From assembly GCA_964036315.1 (NCBI GenBank), contig OZ038488.1, forward strand, positions 62,314,754 to 62,378,753: a DNA stretch of 64,000 nt. Direction: 5' to 3'. Made by a program: the position numbers and the translations under genes. The DNA comes from Acanthosepion esculentum. Its lineage: Eukaryota > Mollusca > Cephalopoda > Sepiida > Sepiidae. Below are positions 46,602-57,715 of the stretch, piece by piece. Every line of letters starts with the position of its first letter. The first letter of the stretch is position 1. Below the pieces are notes generated by a model. That model did no database searches. It had not been told where the DNA came from and saw only the letters and a list, made by a program, of their open reading frames with translations.

Positions 46602-46690
46602 GTGTGTATGTATTTATATGTCTATGTATGTGTGTGTATGCGTGAGTGAAATGGATTAAGCCCGAAAATTATTTAATATATTTTATATTT
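46559..46690. repeat. (TA)n with GTGTGTATG tail
   Basis: TA tract passing into TGTGTGTATG repeats, then AT-rich sequence. Confidence 0.85.
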
Positions 46691-47150
46691 ATACATTATT
46701 TTTTATAGATACAATTTATTTAATTAAATGTTCTATTTTTAATTAAACAGTCTTAATTACATTTACCGTCCTGAATGTTCGAAAAATTTCGTAGAATGCT
46801 TGCGTTCTCCTAGATAATTCGAATCAGTAATTCTATACTGAAACCGTTATTTGATACGACGTGCTATACCATTTAGCTACAGCGAAGCGTCTGGTTACCA
46901 AAGTCTAAGATTCTTTGTTTATAAACGGTAATTTTGACTTTGCTAACCAGACGCTTCTCTGTAGCTAAATTGTATGATACGTCGGATCAAATGACGGTTC
47001 CCGTATAAGAATACAGGTTCGATTCCTGTCGGAGACCGCATATTTTATACGAAATTTCTCGGACATTCAGGCCGGTAAATGTAATTAATACAGTTTAATT
47101 AAAAACAGTGCATTTACTTAAATAAGTTGTATCTATAAAAAATAACGTAT
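46691..47150. mobile_element. 460-bp inverted SINE-D dimer, two tRNA-like heads face to face
   Basis: The left arm (46691-46905) and right arm (46936-47150) are imperfect reverse complements about 215 bp long around a 30-bp loop. Each arm holds a tRNA-like head. On the plus strand of the right arm, TGTAGCTAAATTGTATGATA is A-box-like and ACAGGTTCGATTCCTGTCGG is a B-box with a complete T-arm. Each then continues into the SINE-D body (AAATTTCTCGGACATTCAGG, CCGGTAAATGTAATTAAT). The tRNA-like portions are degenerate in the acceptor stem, so I do not call tRNA genes. Confidence 0.8.
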
Positions 47151-47164
47151 ATACAGAAAATATG

Positions 47165-47234
<70 letters not shown>
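47165..47234. repeat. (TA)n microsatellite
   Basis: Pure TA tract. Confidence 0.96.
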
Positions 47235-47237
<3 letters not shown>

Positions 47238-47540
47238 AATCACTCGACTTGTTGAAGTCGACAAAACTTTATTCACGCCGAGAGTCTTAATTGCTGTCCC
47301 CACTTCTGGCGTAAATGCTTTGTCTCGCCTACTACGACTTTCATTACATCTCTCTCGAAAGACTCTATCATTTTCTCTTTTTCAATCACCTTTCAAAAGA
47401 GTGTTCACGACAATTGGCTTCTTGCTACCACTACTACCACGGCATGCTGATAACGATCCGTTTCCTGAGCAGATGTCCGAGACAGCTACATAATTATTCA
47501 GACGTTGACAGGGATTAATGCTGTGAACAAAAGGCAAGTC
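47235..47540 (-). other. possible solo-LTR-like fragment (weak)
   Basis: On the minus strand a polyadenylation-like AATAAAG sits at 47263-47275 followed by TTTTGTCGACTTCAACAAGT, an arrangement seen in the R-U5 part of some LTRs. No primer-binding site, TG...CA pair or internal retroelement gene is visible. The 86-codon plus-strand frame has no known domain. Confidence 0.2.
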
Positions 47541-48177
47541 ACGCTTACTCGCCACATAAAAATCAGAAAATTAACGCTTAATTAATACCGTGAACTAAAT
47601 TCAATTATGGTTAAATTATGTGAATTTCTTAGATGAATTATCGTTATTCATTTTTGACTAAATTTTTTAAGTTTTTTTTTTTCCTGAAAATTCTTCGTCT
47701 TCTTTCCTTTTTTAGTATTGTAGTATAGTAATGCCATTACTAAATTTTGGATCACTGTTTTTTTCTTCCATATTTTTTCTTCTCGCACGAACAAAAGCCA
47801 TCGTGTTAAGCCGTCTGAATTTCTATATTCTGTCTTATTTAAGGTTACGTTCTGTCTTTATGCTCGTCTCGTTTTTTATATTATTAAATTTGTTTTTACT
47901 TTCGCAATCTATGCGGCTAAATAATCTGGAGAGAACGGAAATGAAGAAATAACTTCTGCTGTGATTTGAACCCGCATTTCGTGTACCCATTTTTTTTAAT
48001 AATATATTCAACACTGAAAGCTTACTTTTGCGTAGACGAAAAAACTCTCATTCAAATGTGTGTCCTAACGAAAATACAGGATATTTCAAATGTCGCGTTA
48101 CCACTGACAGCCTTGTGAATTTTATGTTTATTTACCAAATGGAATCATGTTTCGGTAATGAATTTCTAAACTCGACT
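47541..48177. other. unannotated DNA
   Basis: Nothing recognised. Confidence 0.45.
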
Positions 48178-48300
48178 TAGATGTGGCACGAGGCCGAAAG
48201 TATGGGGCACCTAATGATGATCAAACTCTCTACACAGTTGTAATTAATCTAGCCAGATGAGCTTGGTAACCATTACACCACGGCGAGGTGCCCAAATCAT
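48178..48300 (-). mobile_element. SINE-B copy
   Basis: In reverse: head GGTGTAATGGTTACCAAGCT, then a B-box region GATCATC near 48220, and tail TTCGGCCTCGTGCCACATCT. The A-box is well kept. Confidence 0.7.
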
Positions 48301-48464
48301 GCTTCTGTCTGTGACAATATATTATTAAGGAATTTCATTGGTTGAATTATGGAAGATGATGTCATGTAAATTTTCCCTGCTTGCTTTTTTCACAGGTGTT
48401 TGTTTTCTGCCAATTGTCTCGTGACTTTTGGAATACCTTGTACATCCGTAAATTTGTATTTACT

Positions 48465-48690
48465 CAGCCCCCCCCCCCTTGAGGTCAAGGAACAAAAATT
48501 ACCCGCAACCGTCGGTTGCGCTGGCCTCGGTGCGAGCACCAATCCCTCTCTCCGCTGCAATGAGAGGGCGCGGCCTTGGGCAGCGGTTCTCCCGGGCTGG
48601 GCACCTCTCAGTATAATTTTCCTCAGTTGCCACTCTGTCCTTTGTCGGAGCCGCCCCTGAGTGCACTCTGCCCCAAAGACAGAGACGCAA
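48465..48690. other. GC-rich island bounded by a C10 run
   Basis: The base composition changes abruptly to GC- and CpG-rich (for example CGCAACCGTCGGTTGCGC, GCTGCAATGAGAGGGCGCGG) in otherwise AT-rich DNA, starting after CCCCCCCCCC at 48469. CAACCGTCGGTTGCG is a near-palindrome. Frames cross it on both strands without a recognised domain. It could be a mobile-element 5' UTR/promoter, a diverged SINE, or a CpG-island fragment. Confidence 0.55.
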
Positions 48691-48724
48691 CTGAGAGATG
48701 ATAATGTGTTACAAACTACTCGAG

Positions 48725-48885
48725 AGAGCAATTTATATACTCTGTATATGTGTAAATAGGGTACTCGACATGGTATGATTGTTAGCATGCTAGTCTTACT
48801 AAATCAATTACGACTGAATAGTAGAGTGATGCGCCATATTTTCGGTCACGTGCCACACTTAAGCTACGCTTAGAAAATCACCAAT
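48725..48885 (+). mobile_element. SINE-B copy (plus)
   Basis: A head-like ATTGTTAGCATGCTAGTCTT, then TCAATTACGACTGAATAGTA, and the tail CACGTGCCACACTTAAGCTA with AAAATCACC. It faces the copies at 48178 and 48940. Confidence 0.6.
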
Positions 48886-48939
48886 TATGTGTAAATAAAG
48901 GAAATGCCGTATATACTCGAGCCTAGTGGTTTACTAAGA

Positions 48940-49055
48940 GAAGCTTAGATGCGGCACATGGCAGAAAGCATGGGACAACCAGGGAAAATCAAACACAATC
49001 CTCAGTCGTAATTGATCTAGTGAAACAAGCTTATTAACCATTACCGGTTTTATGG
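48940..49055 (-). mobile_element. SINE-B copy
   Basis: In reverse: GTAATGGTTAATAAGCTTGT head and tail complementary to TTAGATGCGGCACATGGC. The B-box is eroded. Confidence 0.6.
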
Positions 49056-49319
49056 TCAGCTTTCCAAGTAGAAAAATTTTTTGAAGTGTTTAAAAATCAT
49101 GCGTTTTTCGTGACCGGTTGCATTCTACACTGGTACGAAAACGTTTTTGTGTTTTTATTGGGCTTTTTTTTAATCAGGTTATCCACTAAAAAATACAAGG
49201 GTTGCACTGTAATAAAAGCCGTCTTATACACGAATATATGCAGTAATGAAAAGTTGTCTGTATTACATTTAATTATTTCCTTTAATAATTAGATATTAAT
49301 CGTTTACACTATTTATTTT
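49056..49319. other. unannotated DNA
   Basis: Nothing recognised. Confidence 0.4.
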
Positions 49320-49660
49320 TTCGGACTGTCGTCTTCATCTTCATTGCTACATAAACCAGTGGATAAAAGCGTTGGTTGAAGTAATCCAGTGGTTTGAACC
49401 AAATAGTCGTGAGTTCAATACCTGGCCACAGCAGAGGTAAAACAAAACTTGGAGAATTAAGTTACTAAACAGAATTAACATGGCACGTGGAACGAGAACA
49501 ATCTACCCCCGTGGAGTAATATGAAGGGTTGGTTTCGGTTCGAAATTTCAACGTATAACACCTGAGGAAGGCCAGCGTGTAAAACGGTTGAAACGTCGTA
49601 AATATGACAGTAAAGAGGAGGCCAACAGTCCGAACAATGTAAATAGTGTAAATAGTTAAA
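49320..49660 (+). mobile_element. single arm of the 6.8-7.2 kb repeat family
   Basis: GGTTTCGGTTCGAAATTTCA, CACCTGAGGAAGGCCAGC, GGTTGAAACGTCGTAAATAT and AGTCCGAACAATGTAAATAG match the right arm at 7100-7240. TCGGACTGTCGTCTTCATCT at 49320 is a fragment of the opposite arm. Confidence 0.6.
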
Positions 49661-50010
49661 TACCCCACTTCAGAAATATAGACATATATTAATCATTTAA
49701 TTTAGTTTTCATTTTCCTGTTGCAACAAAAAAAACGCTTAATTTCCTGATTTTAACTGATTTCAATATAATCCTGTTAATCAAAAGAATTGGTTTGTTGC
49801 ATTCCTTTAATTATCATAAAATGAATTAAACAACAAACAAATTAACAGTATAAACCGATTCCACGCAACACTGTTTCGGTCATCCACTTCAGATACACAC
49901 AGTATTGTACAAATCAAACGAACTGTGCATACATGTATGAAATGAAGTGATGGCATATTTAATTTGGGGGAGAATACACTAATTCCTTTGTCTATATTTC
50001 ATTTCTATTC
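49661..50010. other. unannotated DNA
   Basis: Nothing recognised. Confidence 0.45.
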
Positions 50011-50012
50011 TA

Positions 50013-50934
50013 TAGGGTTTTCCAATAACTTGGACCGATTTTAAATGTGAATTAAGTTTAATCGTCTGATGATTTTTTTTTTCAGATTTAATAACTTAAG
50101 TCTTCAGTAATTTCAACCATGGAAAAATTAACAATCAAACAATGTGTTAAAGTTATCGAAGCCTGTTAAGAAAATGGTCGTTCAAATTTATAAATATACG
50201 GCCCAGTGATTCCGCTAGCAAAAAATACACACCAAACAGTGATCTTTTGTGGATCCAGTGGCTTTTCAACAATCTTCCTTGGATTTTCATCACTCCAAAT
50301 GCGAAAAACTTCCGCTTTTTCCGAATCTACCAAGATGAAAATGGATTTCATCACTAGTGAGGATTTCTTGCAAAAAATCTTCATCGGTTTGTCTTTCCTC
50401 GTCCACCAAATTGACGAATACACAGCGCTCCAAATGGTCAGCAGATTTCAGTTCTTGTGTCAATTGGATTTTGTAAGCGTGTAGAGACACAGAATGCAAT
50501 ATAACGTTGTTGTAGAGAGGTGCAATTCCTGCGCGCGATGGCGAATAGAGGTGTCTGTTTTTTCGGCCACATTCTCGTGCACTGCAGCACCGTTTTCAGT
50601 TGAACGGTGTAAAACGAACGCGCAATGGTGTTTTCACATCTGCCACCGACTCGGTTTGTTTGAATTTACGAACAATTTTTCCAATTGCACTCTCGGTTGG
50701 TTGATTATGTTTACCAAAAACATCGTGAAGTGCCCGAAATTCATTTCTGTTTGAACGTCCAATTTCGTAATAGACTTCGATAATTTTAACACGTTGTTTG
50801 ATTGTTAATCTTTCTATGGTTGAAATTGCCAAAATCTTAAGTTGTTAAAAGTGAAAGAAAAAGAAAAAGAAAAAAAACTAGAAGCTTAAACTTAATTTCC
50901 ATTTAAAATCGGTACATGTTATTGGAACCCGCTA
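50013..50934 (-). pseudogene. mariner-superfamily element with mirror-image 5' ends and truncated transposase
   Basis: The right end, read on the minus strand, is a normal element 5' end: a terminal repeat, then a DUF4817-like helix-turn-helix (IERLTIKQRVKIIEVYYEI near 50820-50765, VFGKHNQPTESAIGKIVRKF). The catalytic core follows in shifted frames: DFLQEILTSDEIHF with the first Asp, then DENPRKIVEKPLDPQKITVW and CVFFASGITGPYIY. At about 50187 the coding sequence stops and is joined to a second, inverted 5' end (50013-50187) that repeats the terminal repeat and the N-terminal codons on the plus strand (MEKLTIKQCVKVIEAC then a stop, ATG at 50119). The C-terminal half with the third acidic residue is absent. 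Flanking TA dinucleotides suggest ordinary integration. The element is dead for protein, but both ends could still be recognised in trans. Confidence 0.8.
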
Positions 50935-50939
50935 TATAA

Positions 50940-51492
50940 AATAATTACGTAAAAGAAATTTGAACACCATAATGTGCATTCAATATGTGCTAAATTTACA
51001 ACGCGATGTTAAGACTTAACTGGTGTCACTTTTTAATATATAAAAAAAAACAAAATCAAATATTAAATCAGATAAATATATAACAAAATATTTTTTTAAA
51101 ATTTCTAGGTTTTTATTTTTCAGCAAAATGGATCATTCAAAGAAGCGAATATCTGATTCAACGCTTTCGCTGAAGCCAATTTCATGGGAAAAGAAAATTT
51201 CCTGTTATGAAATGAACCGGGTATTTTATGGCATAATAACATAGATTTATATATCGGGATTGAATTCGAGTATATGGATGATACTGCCGACTCAAGGACT
51301 GAAATCATAACCCCTCATTTAATCCAGAGATAGAAGCAGAAGTGTCAACAAAAGGAATTAATTAACTAAGGATTAAATATGAGTTATCTCTCCTGTCATA
51401 GACGGAATGAGTAGCCTCTTCCCACCGATTGAATAATGGAGTCAGTTCATAATTTCCTTCTGTATATATCAGAACTTAGCCTGGTTTTACGT

Positions 51493-51496
<4 letters not shown>
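50940..51496. other. unannotated DNA
   Basis: Nothing recognised. Confidence 0.45.

Positions 51497-51545
<49 letters not shown>
51497..51545. repeat. (TA)n microsatellite
   Basis: Pure TA tract joined directly to a LINE-J scrap. Confidence 0.96.
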
Positions 51546-51547
<2 letters not shown>

Positions 51548-51597
51548 CTGCCACATATGGTCTGGTGCTCTTTCTATTTATCTAGAGCTCCTTGATA
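51546..51597 (+). pseudogene. tiny LINE-J scrap
   Basis: Reads CCHIWSGALSIYLELLDK, the same segment as EYCCHIWS ... LELLEK in the 26.5-27.3 kb copy. About 50 bp survive between two microsatellites. Confidence 0.7.
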
Positions 51598-51653
51598 AAA
51601 AAAAATATTTAGGTAAAATATTCTGGCAACGACAAGAAGTAAAACCAGCCTAA

Positions 51654-52136
<483 letters not shown>

Positions 52137-55100
52137 TTTTGGAACTTGGAATGTTCACACTCTTCATTACAATGATTCTGCACCAGAGCGTAAAACAGCT
52201 CTTGTTTCTCTCGAGTTAAAAAATATAACATCGACATAGCGGCCATTAGTGAAACACGTCTGGCTGGAAATTCACAGCTTAGGGGAGAAAAAGGCGGATA
52301 CGTATTCTTAAGGGCTGGCAAGACTAAGAAATAGCCACGCCAGTCTGGTGTTGGATTTGCCATCGAGTCAGACCTTGCTAGTTCACTGCCTTCCTAACCT
52401 AAAGGTGTATCTGATAGCATAATGGAATTAACCCTCAGTCTGTAGTGCAACATCCCTGTGACGATGGTTAGCTGCTACGCCAACCTTAGGTAGAGCAGAT
52501 GAAGAAAAAGATGATTTTTACCATCTTCTTCGGGATATCATCTCCAAAGTCCAACATAAGTATAAATAAGTACTTACAGGTGATTTCAATACTTGTGTTG
52601 GCAATGATTATCATTCTTGGACGGACGTTTTAGGTCGCCATGGTATTGGTCATGTGAATTCTAATAGATTACGCCTTCTCACTATCTGCAAGGAATTTTA
52701 TCATAGTATCACTAATACCTTATAACAGCAACCCAACTGTCGGAAGACCGCGTGGATGCATCCTCGTTCGAAAGACTGGCATCTGATCGACTACGTCATC
52801 ACCAAAAGACGGAACATAAAATATTTTAAGATAACGCGTTCATTCCACACAATATGATATCTGTCAGATCACGCTTTACTTCGAAATAAAGCTACACTGC
52901 ATCTGCAACAGCGAAGGAATATAAAATCTACAGTGCCCAAGCGCTTTAACGTACTGCCTCTTAACTCGACTGAAACGAAAATTGAGCTCTCTGACAAACT
53001 TGATGCTGCACTTGATTCTGTAAATATTACCAATGATATCGAATCATCTTTGAAGGCTCTGCGTGATGCAACATATTCTACATCCTTGGAGGTTCTCAAC
53101 CTGCCATATCGTAAACATCAAGATTGATTTGATGACAATAATAATGAAGTTCAGCAGGTTATAGATCAATTGCACTCTTCTCATAAAGCATGGATTTAGG
53201 ACAAGAACTCGTCCGATAAGAAGATTGCTTACAAGAAGTAAAAAAGTCAGGTTCAATGAGCTCTCATAGCCATGAAAGAGCGTTGGTGGTTTGAAAAGGC
53301 CACTGAACTCCAAGAACCTTCAGACAGAAAGGATCTAAAGGCTTTCTATGCTGGCCTCAAGAGTTCTCAGAAAAGTGATGTTGCTTCTATTTCCGCAGCA
53401 GATAGTGAAACTTTCTTGACGGATGTCAAACATTTTAAATCGCTGAAAAGAGCATTTCGAAACTGTGTTAATGTTGTGGAGTTATTTCCACAATATAAAT
53501 TGTAGTCGGACTAAATGCGTCCTAAATGGGGTAAACGTACAGAAACGTTAGGAACTTGTAAATAAGTGTTACGCAGAGTAATCGAGATGTAGTCGCTGAT
53601 AACTTACTCCTCCCTCGACTACCTACTGTCTCCTACTTATAATAGGTGGGAGAGTCTATTATCTAGACAAGGTGTCTTCCACTATAACAGTTAAATACTA
53701 CTTCGGTTACCGATGAGGAAGCCATCACATCAATTGAACAAAATCCTGAAATTCCGGAGTTGTCTTTTGAACTTACTTATCAAGAGGTAATTGACTCCAT
53801 CAAGTAAATCTCATCCGGAAAATCTCCTTCTAAGGATCCTATTCCACCCGAAGTGTATAAGCATGGTGGCCAAAAGTTGGTAAAAATGTACATCTCCTTT
53901 TCGATATGGAAGGCAGGCTGTGACACAGGATTATAAAGACGCCTCTATCAAACACCTCTACAGAAACAAAGGTTCTATATTTGTCTGTGATAATCATCGG
54001 GGGATATCATTATTTTCAATTGCAGGCAAAATCATAGTGAGACTTATTCTAAACAGAATCATTATACACCTTATTGAGGACATCTATCCTGAATCGCAGT
54101 GTGGTTTTCGGTTGGGTCGTGGCACCGTTGCATAATATTTTCTCTTCGCCAAGTTGCAAGGAAGGTTCGTGAGAAAAAACAGGAGTTATACATGGTGTTT
54201 GTGGACTTGACGAAGGCCTTTGATACTGTGAATCGAGAAACTCGACATCCCTGAAAACATGCTAAAGGAATGAAAGCTAATAACGTGTCTGATGGTATGA
54301 TGTCGGAATCCTTTAATGTCACAAATGGCACCAAGCAAGGTTGTGTCATGGCCCCTGTCCTTTTTGCCCTTTTCTTCTCGGTGATGCTGAAATATGCTTT
54401 TGCAGATACAGAGAGTGGCGTCAAGTTTCATTTTCGAACAACTGGTGGTCTCTTCAATCATCAGCGCTTCAAAGCCAAGGCCCACCTTCGTACGCAAATT
54501 ATTCGTGATTTGTTGTTTGCTGATGATGCGGCTTTGCAGCGATATCTTTTGAGGGGGCCCAACATCTAATAAATCGTTTCTCTGCTGCATGTAAAGCATT
54601 TGGTCTTACACTTAGCATAAAATAAACTGAAGTTGTGCACCAACCTTGTCCTACTCCGAAGCAATTGCGTGGTGAGAAACAAAAACCACCAGTCTACAAA
54701 TCTCCAGAGAGACCATTGAAAGTAGAAGACAAAACCCTGAACTATGTAAATTCTTTCACCTATCTTGGTAGTAAAGTCAATTACAGTGGAACTTTAGATG
54801 ATGAAATCATGCATCGGATTGCTAAGGCTACCAGTACTTTCGGCAAACTTCGCCATCGCTTGTGAATGAGCGGGATATTCGACTGGATACGAAAATTCGG
54901 GTTTACAGAGCTGTTGTACTTGCCATCCTTTTGTATGGCTCAGAGTCATGGACACCATACACGTACCATATACGCCAACTAGATGTTTTCCATAAAAGCT
55001 GTCTGCGTGCAATCTGTGGAATTAACAAAAAATAGGACATCTAACGTAGACCTGTTTAACAGGTGTAATATTGGAGGAATCGAGACTTTTCTCATACAGC

Positions 55101-55507
55101 CTCAGTAACGGTGGACCGGTCATGTCTTGAGAATGTCTGATGACAGGATACCCATGATCCTAATGTACAGCCAGTTAGATTAGGGCTACAGAAATGTAGG
55201 ACGCCCATGGCTAAGATACAAAGACAAGCTGAAAAGCAAATTGTCAGCAGTCAATATACCACATAACACTCTTGAGCGCTTAGCCTTGGAACGGGTAGAA
55301 TGGAGATCAACGTGTTTTAGTGGACTCAGCAATTTTCAATCTGCTTGTTTGAATCATCTTTAAGAAGCGAGAGAAGGATCTAAAAGGTCAGCCAATTTAA
55401 CAGTGATCTCATCTCATAATCCTCACACTTGTTCCATATGTGGCCTCCTTTGTAAATCACTATCGGGTCTTAAATGCCACTTAAGATTATCGCACAAAAT
55501 TTCATAA
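52137..55507 (+). pseudogene. LINE-Z: RTE-like retrotransposon ORF relic (APE endonuclease, RT, C-terminal C2H2)
   Basis: Domains in order, across several frameshifts and stops. An APE-type endonuclease starts FHFGTWNVHTL (52137-52168), with LTGDFNTCVGND (about 52570-52608), IDYVITKR (about 52785) and the catalytic SDH in LSDHALL (52862-52880). The linker contains RFNVLPLNSTETKIELSDKL. The reverse transcriptase has NHRGISLFSIAGKIIVRLIL and PESQCGFRLGRGT (53990-54125), motif A VFVDLTKAFDTVNR (54197-54238), motif B GTKQGCVMAPVLFALFF, and the catalytic FADD (54516-54527). The thumb region shows YLGSKVNYSGTLDDEIMHRI, then GHVLRMSDDRIPMIL and GRPWLRYKDKL. The end is a zinc finger CSICG ... CKSLSGLKCHLRLSH (C-X2-C-X12-H-X4-H, 55430-55495), stop at 55505. 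Key residues survive but the frame does not; this is an old, almost full-length copy. Confidence 0.88.
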
Positions 55508-55567
55508 CTGAATCAACTAAACTTTCAGCTACTCATATGTCGAAACCGACGGGAGAGTCCATTATTA

Positions 55568-55618
55568 TAATATATATATATATCTGTGTGTGTGTGAGTG
55601 TGTGTGTGTGTGTGTGTG
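55568..55618. repeat. (TA)n-(TG)n microsatellite
   Basis: Short TA followed by TG repeats with one GAG interruption, about 60 bp after the LINE-Z stop. Confidence 0.95.
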
Positions 55619-55888
55619 TCATTAAATGGCATTAAACAAACGTCTCCTTCGCTTTTTGTCTCGTACACTCTATTCAGAAGTATAAGTCCACTGTTCTCAA
55701 CAACATTAGATTTGGCTGTTGTTGCAAGTAAAAATTTAAAAGATGAAGTTGCTAGTGATATACCCAAACGCTTTTTACCCGATTCTTGTTTACAGTATCC
55801 GGTGTTCACATGCGGTCTCACATCTAAGCGGAATCGACCACTGCTAACTTGAGCCTGATTTGACCGTAAGCTCTCTCTCTCTGCCTAA

Positions 55889-55889
<1 letters not shown>
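55619..55889. other. unannotated DNA
   Basis: Open frames on both strands of 84-98 codons, including VASKNLKDEVASDIPKRF. I recognise no family; possibly a short retroelement remnant. Confidence 0.35.

Positions 55890-55965
<76 letters not shown>
55890..55965. repeat. (TA)n microsatellite
   Basis: TA tract with one ACA interruption. Confidence 0.96.
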
Positions 55966-55970
<5 letters not shown>

Positions 55971-56098
55971 ATGTTTGGGCTAAATTAGCTAAATTCAAAT
56001 TTCACAGATTGAAAAACTCATCTGGTTATATAATTATGCGCCATACTGGACGGACGGACGGACACACACACAAACACACACACGCGCACACGCAAGTT
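55966..56098. repeat. conserved post-(TA)n segment and (GGAC)n/(CA)n
   Basis: GGGCTAAATTAGCTAAATTC, TGAAAAACTCATCTGG and AATTATGCGCCATACTGG match 41328-41415. GGACGGACGGAC and CACACACA repeats follow. Confidence 0.8.
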
Positions 56099-56289
56099 TG
56101 ATTTAAAAGAAACGACAAGATTTTTTGGTTTAATTTTTATTATACTTTTCAAAATGTCCGTTAAGATGTTGATTATTATGTTCGAAGTGGTGGGTAAAAG
56201 GCCGATGTTTATATTATGTTATTTTTGTTCATGTACTTTCGTCTTTCAAGTCATTATCAAATAACCGAGGCGGTGACTGTATGACAGTC

Positions 56290-56830
56290 TTAACTCCTTT
56301 GTCTGACTGAAACGATCGCAATATATTTCAAGATACCTATAATGTCGTTATATTATTCTCTTGCGAATGCTTCTAAATTACAGCGTACAGTCATAATAAT
56401 TTTTACCAGCTTATTATCTAGAAGATCGTTCTACAAAAATTCATCTTACAGCAGGTGTCCTTTTCTTGTAATATATTAGGTTGGTGCAAAAGTAGTGTCG
56501 TTTTTTGACGTTCAACTTCATGTGAGAAAACGACATTATTTTTGCACCAACCTAATAATAAGTATTTTCTGTCACATTTCCATTATGGCAGGACCCAGCA
56601 TGAACCGAAGTCTCTTTGCTAATGGTCAATGTAACCAGTCCACTATCATTCTCTCCCGGGAAGCTGAACGTTTTAACGATTTATTAAGCCCTGTGTGTCA
56701 CATTAACATAATATCTATTATCCCACAGGGACAGAAGTGCCAAGCAGGCCAATTCATTAACCACGACTCTAAACTATGTCCGCAATTAACGTTTTTTCTA
56801 AAATTTAGAAATTTCTAAAGTCTTAATATG
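56290..56830. repeat. dispersed segment B, copy 2 (carrying a MITE)
   Basis: Matches 23390-23820 and 57285-57715: AATATATTTCAAGATACCTA, TTACAGCAGGTGTCC and TTCATTAACCACGACTCTAA. An 80-bp MITE interrupts it at 56476-56555. The overlapping 107-codon frame starts inside the MITE and is a chance frame. Confidence 0.82.
56476..56555. mobile_element. 80-bp mariner-type MITE (palindromic)
   Basis: The left end TTAGGTTGGTGCAAAAGTAG and right end CTACTTTTGCACCAACCTAA-type sequence (actual ATTATTTTTGCACCAACCTA) are inverted, with arms of about 37 bp. TA lies on both sides (56474-56475, 56556-56557). Length and termini are like the MADE1/Hsmar1-class elements. Segment B copies at 23560-23580 and 57455-57475 lack it and show a single TATAATAAGTA, so the empty site is visible. 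Confidence 0.92.
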
Positions 56831-56869
56831 TGATCTCCACAAATAGGATGAAGAGACCTAAGGCATCCA

Positions 56870-57050
56870 TTCTTATCCTAATCAGTCATAACAAGGCAGA
56901 TTTTTTTTCCTGCGGTAGGTTGCTATTTCTTACTGCGGTTGACAAGTTACCATCTATAGAACTGCTATTTACCCATAGCTGGGGGGAAAAGAAGAGATGC
57001 ATGCCTTTCCCAAGATTATTAGCACGTAAGTGAATATAATGGATTCGACT
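56870..57050 (-). mobile_element. SINE-A copy (minus) attached to segment B
   Basis: In reverse: central block (complement of CTGCGGTAGGTTGCTATTTC), body (TTTACCCATAGCTGGGG) and a truncated head near TTCGACTGGAATAAAC. Same relative position as at 23860-24170. Confidence 0.68.
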
Positions 57051-57715
57051 GGAATAAACTTCTTTTTGCCTGAAAATCTTGATTTCTAGCTGATTCGGTA
57101 ATTCACGGGCCTATAAAATATTACCCCTCATCCTTCATTTTTACTGGACTTTGACTGTCTGACTCTATCAAGTATATCGTATTTCAGAAATACGATGTAG
57201 TTTCAACAAATTGCTGGGCATTCATTAGATATTTTTCTTCTACTCGTCCTTAATCTTAACTTATTCGCTTCGATTAACACACAGATAGTTGCAATGAGCA
57301 CTGATTGTAACGATCTCAATATATTTCAAGATACCTATTGTCGTTATATTATTCTGTTGAGAATGATTCTTAAATACAGCTTACAGTCATAATAATTTTC
57401 ACTAGCTTATTATCTAGAAGATCGGTCCACAAAATTTCACCTTACAGCAGGTGGCCATTTCTTGACATATAATAAGTATTTTCTGTCACATTTCCATTAT
57501 GGTAGGACCCAGCATGAACCGAAGTTTCTTTGCTAATGATCAATGAAATCAGTCCACCAACATTCCCTCTCGGGAAGCAGAAAGTTTTAATGATTTATTA
57601 AGATCTGTCTGTCACATTAGCATAATATCTATTATCCCACATGGACAGAAGTGCCAAGCAGGCCAATTCATTAACCACTAATTTCTAAAGTCTAACCTTG
57701 TTTGACACAAGGTCA
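57050..57715. repeat. dispersed segments A-B, copy 3
   Basis: TTTGCCTGAAAATCTTGATT and CATCCTTCATTTTTACTGGA (segment A), then CTATTGTCGTTATATTATTC and TTACAGCAGGTGGCCATTTC (segment B). Together with 56290-57050 it forms a B-SINE-A-B order, meaning partial tandem duplication of an A-B-SINE unit of about 1 kb. Confidence 0.82.

Noticed and set aside
46975..47040. Possible functional tRNA gene with a good T-arm (ACAGGTTCGATTCCTGT)
   Set aside because: The acceptor stem has several mismatches, the anticodon arm is unclear, and the sequence is part of an inverted SINE-D dimer.
48390..48788. 132-codon frame on the minus strand over the GC-rich island
   Set aside because: No recognised domain. GC-rich composition lowers stop frequency, and the frame extends into AT-rich flanks and SINE-B without a boundary.
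56495..56818. 107-codon frame on the plus strand
   Set aside because: It begins inside the 80-bp MITE and continues through segment B, whose other two copies do not keep it open.
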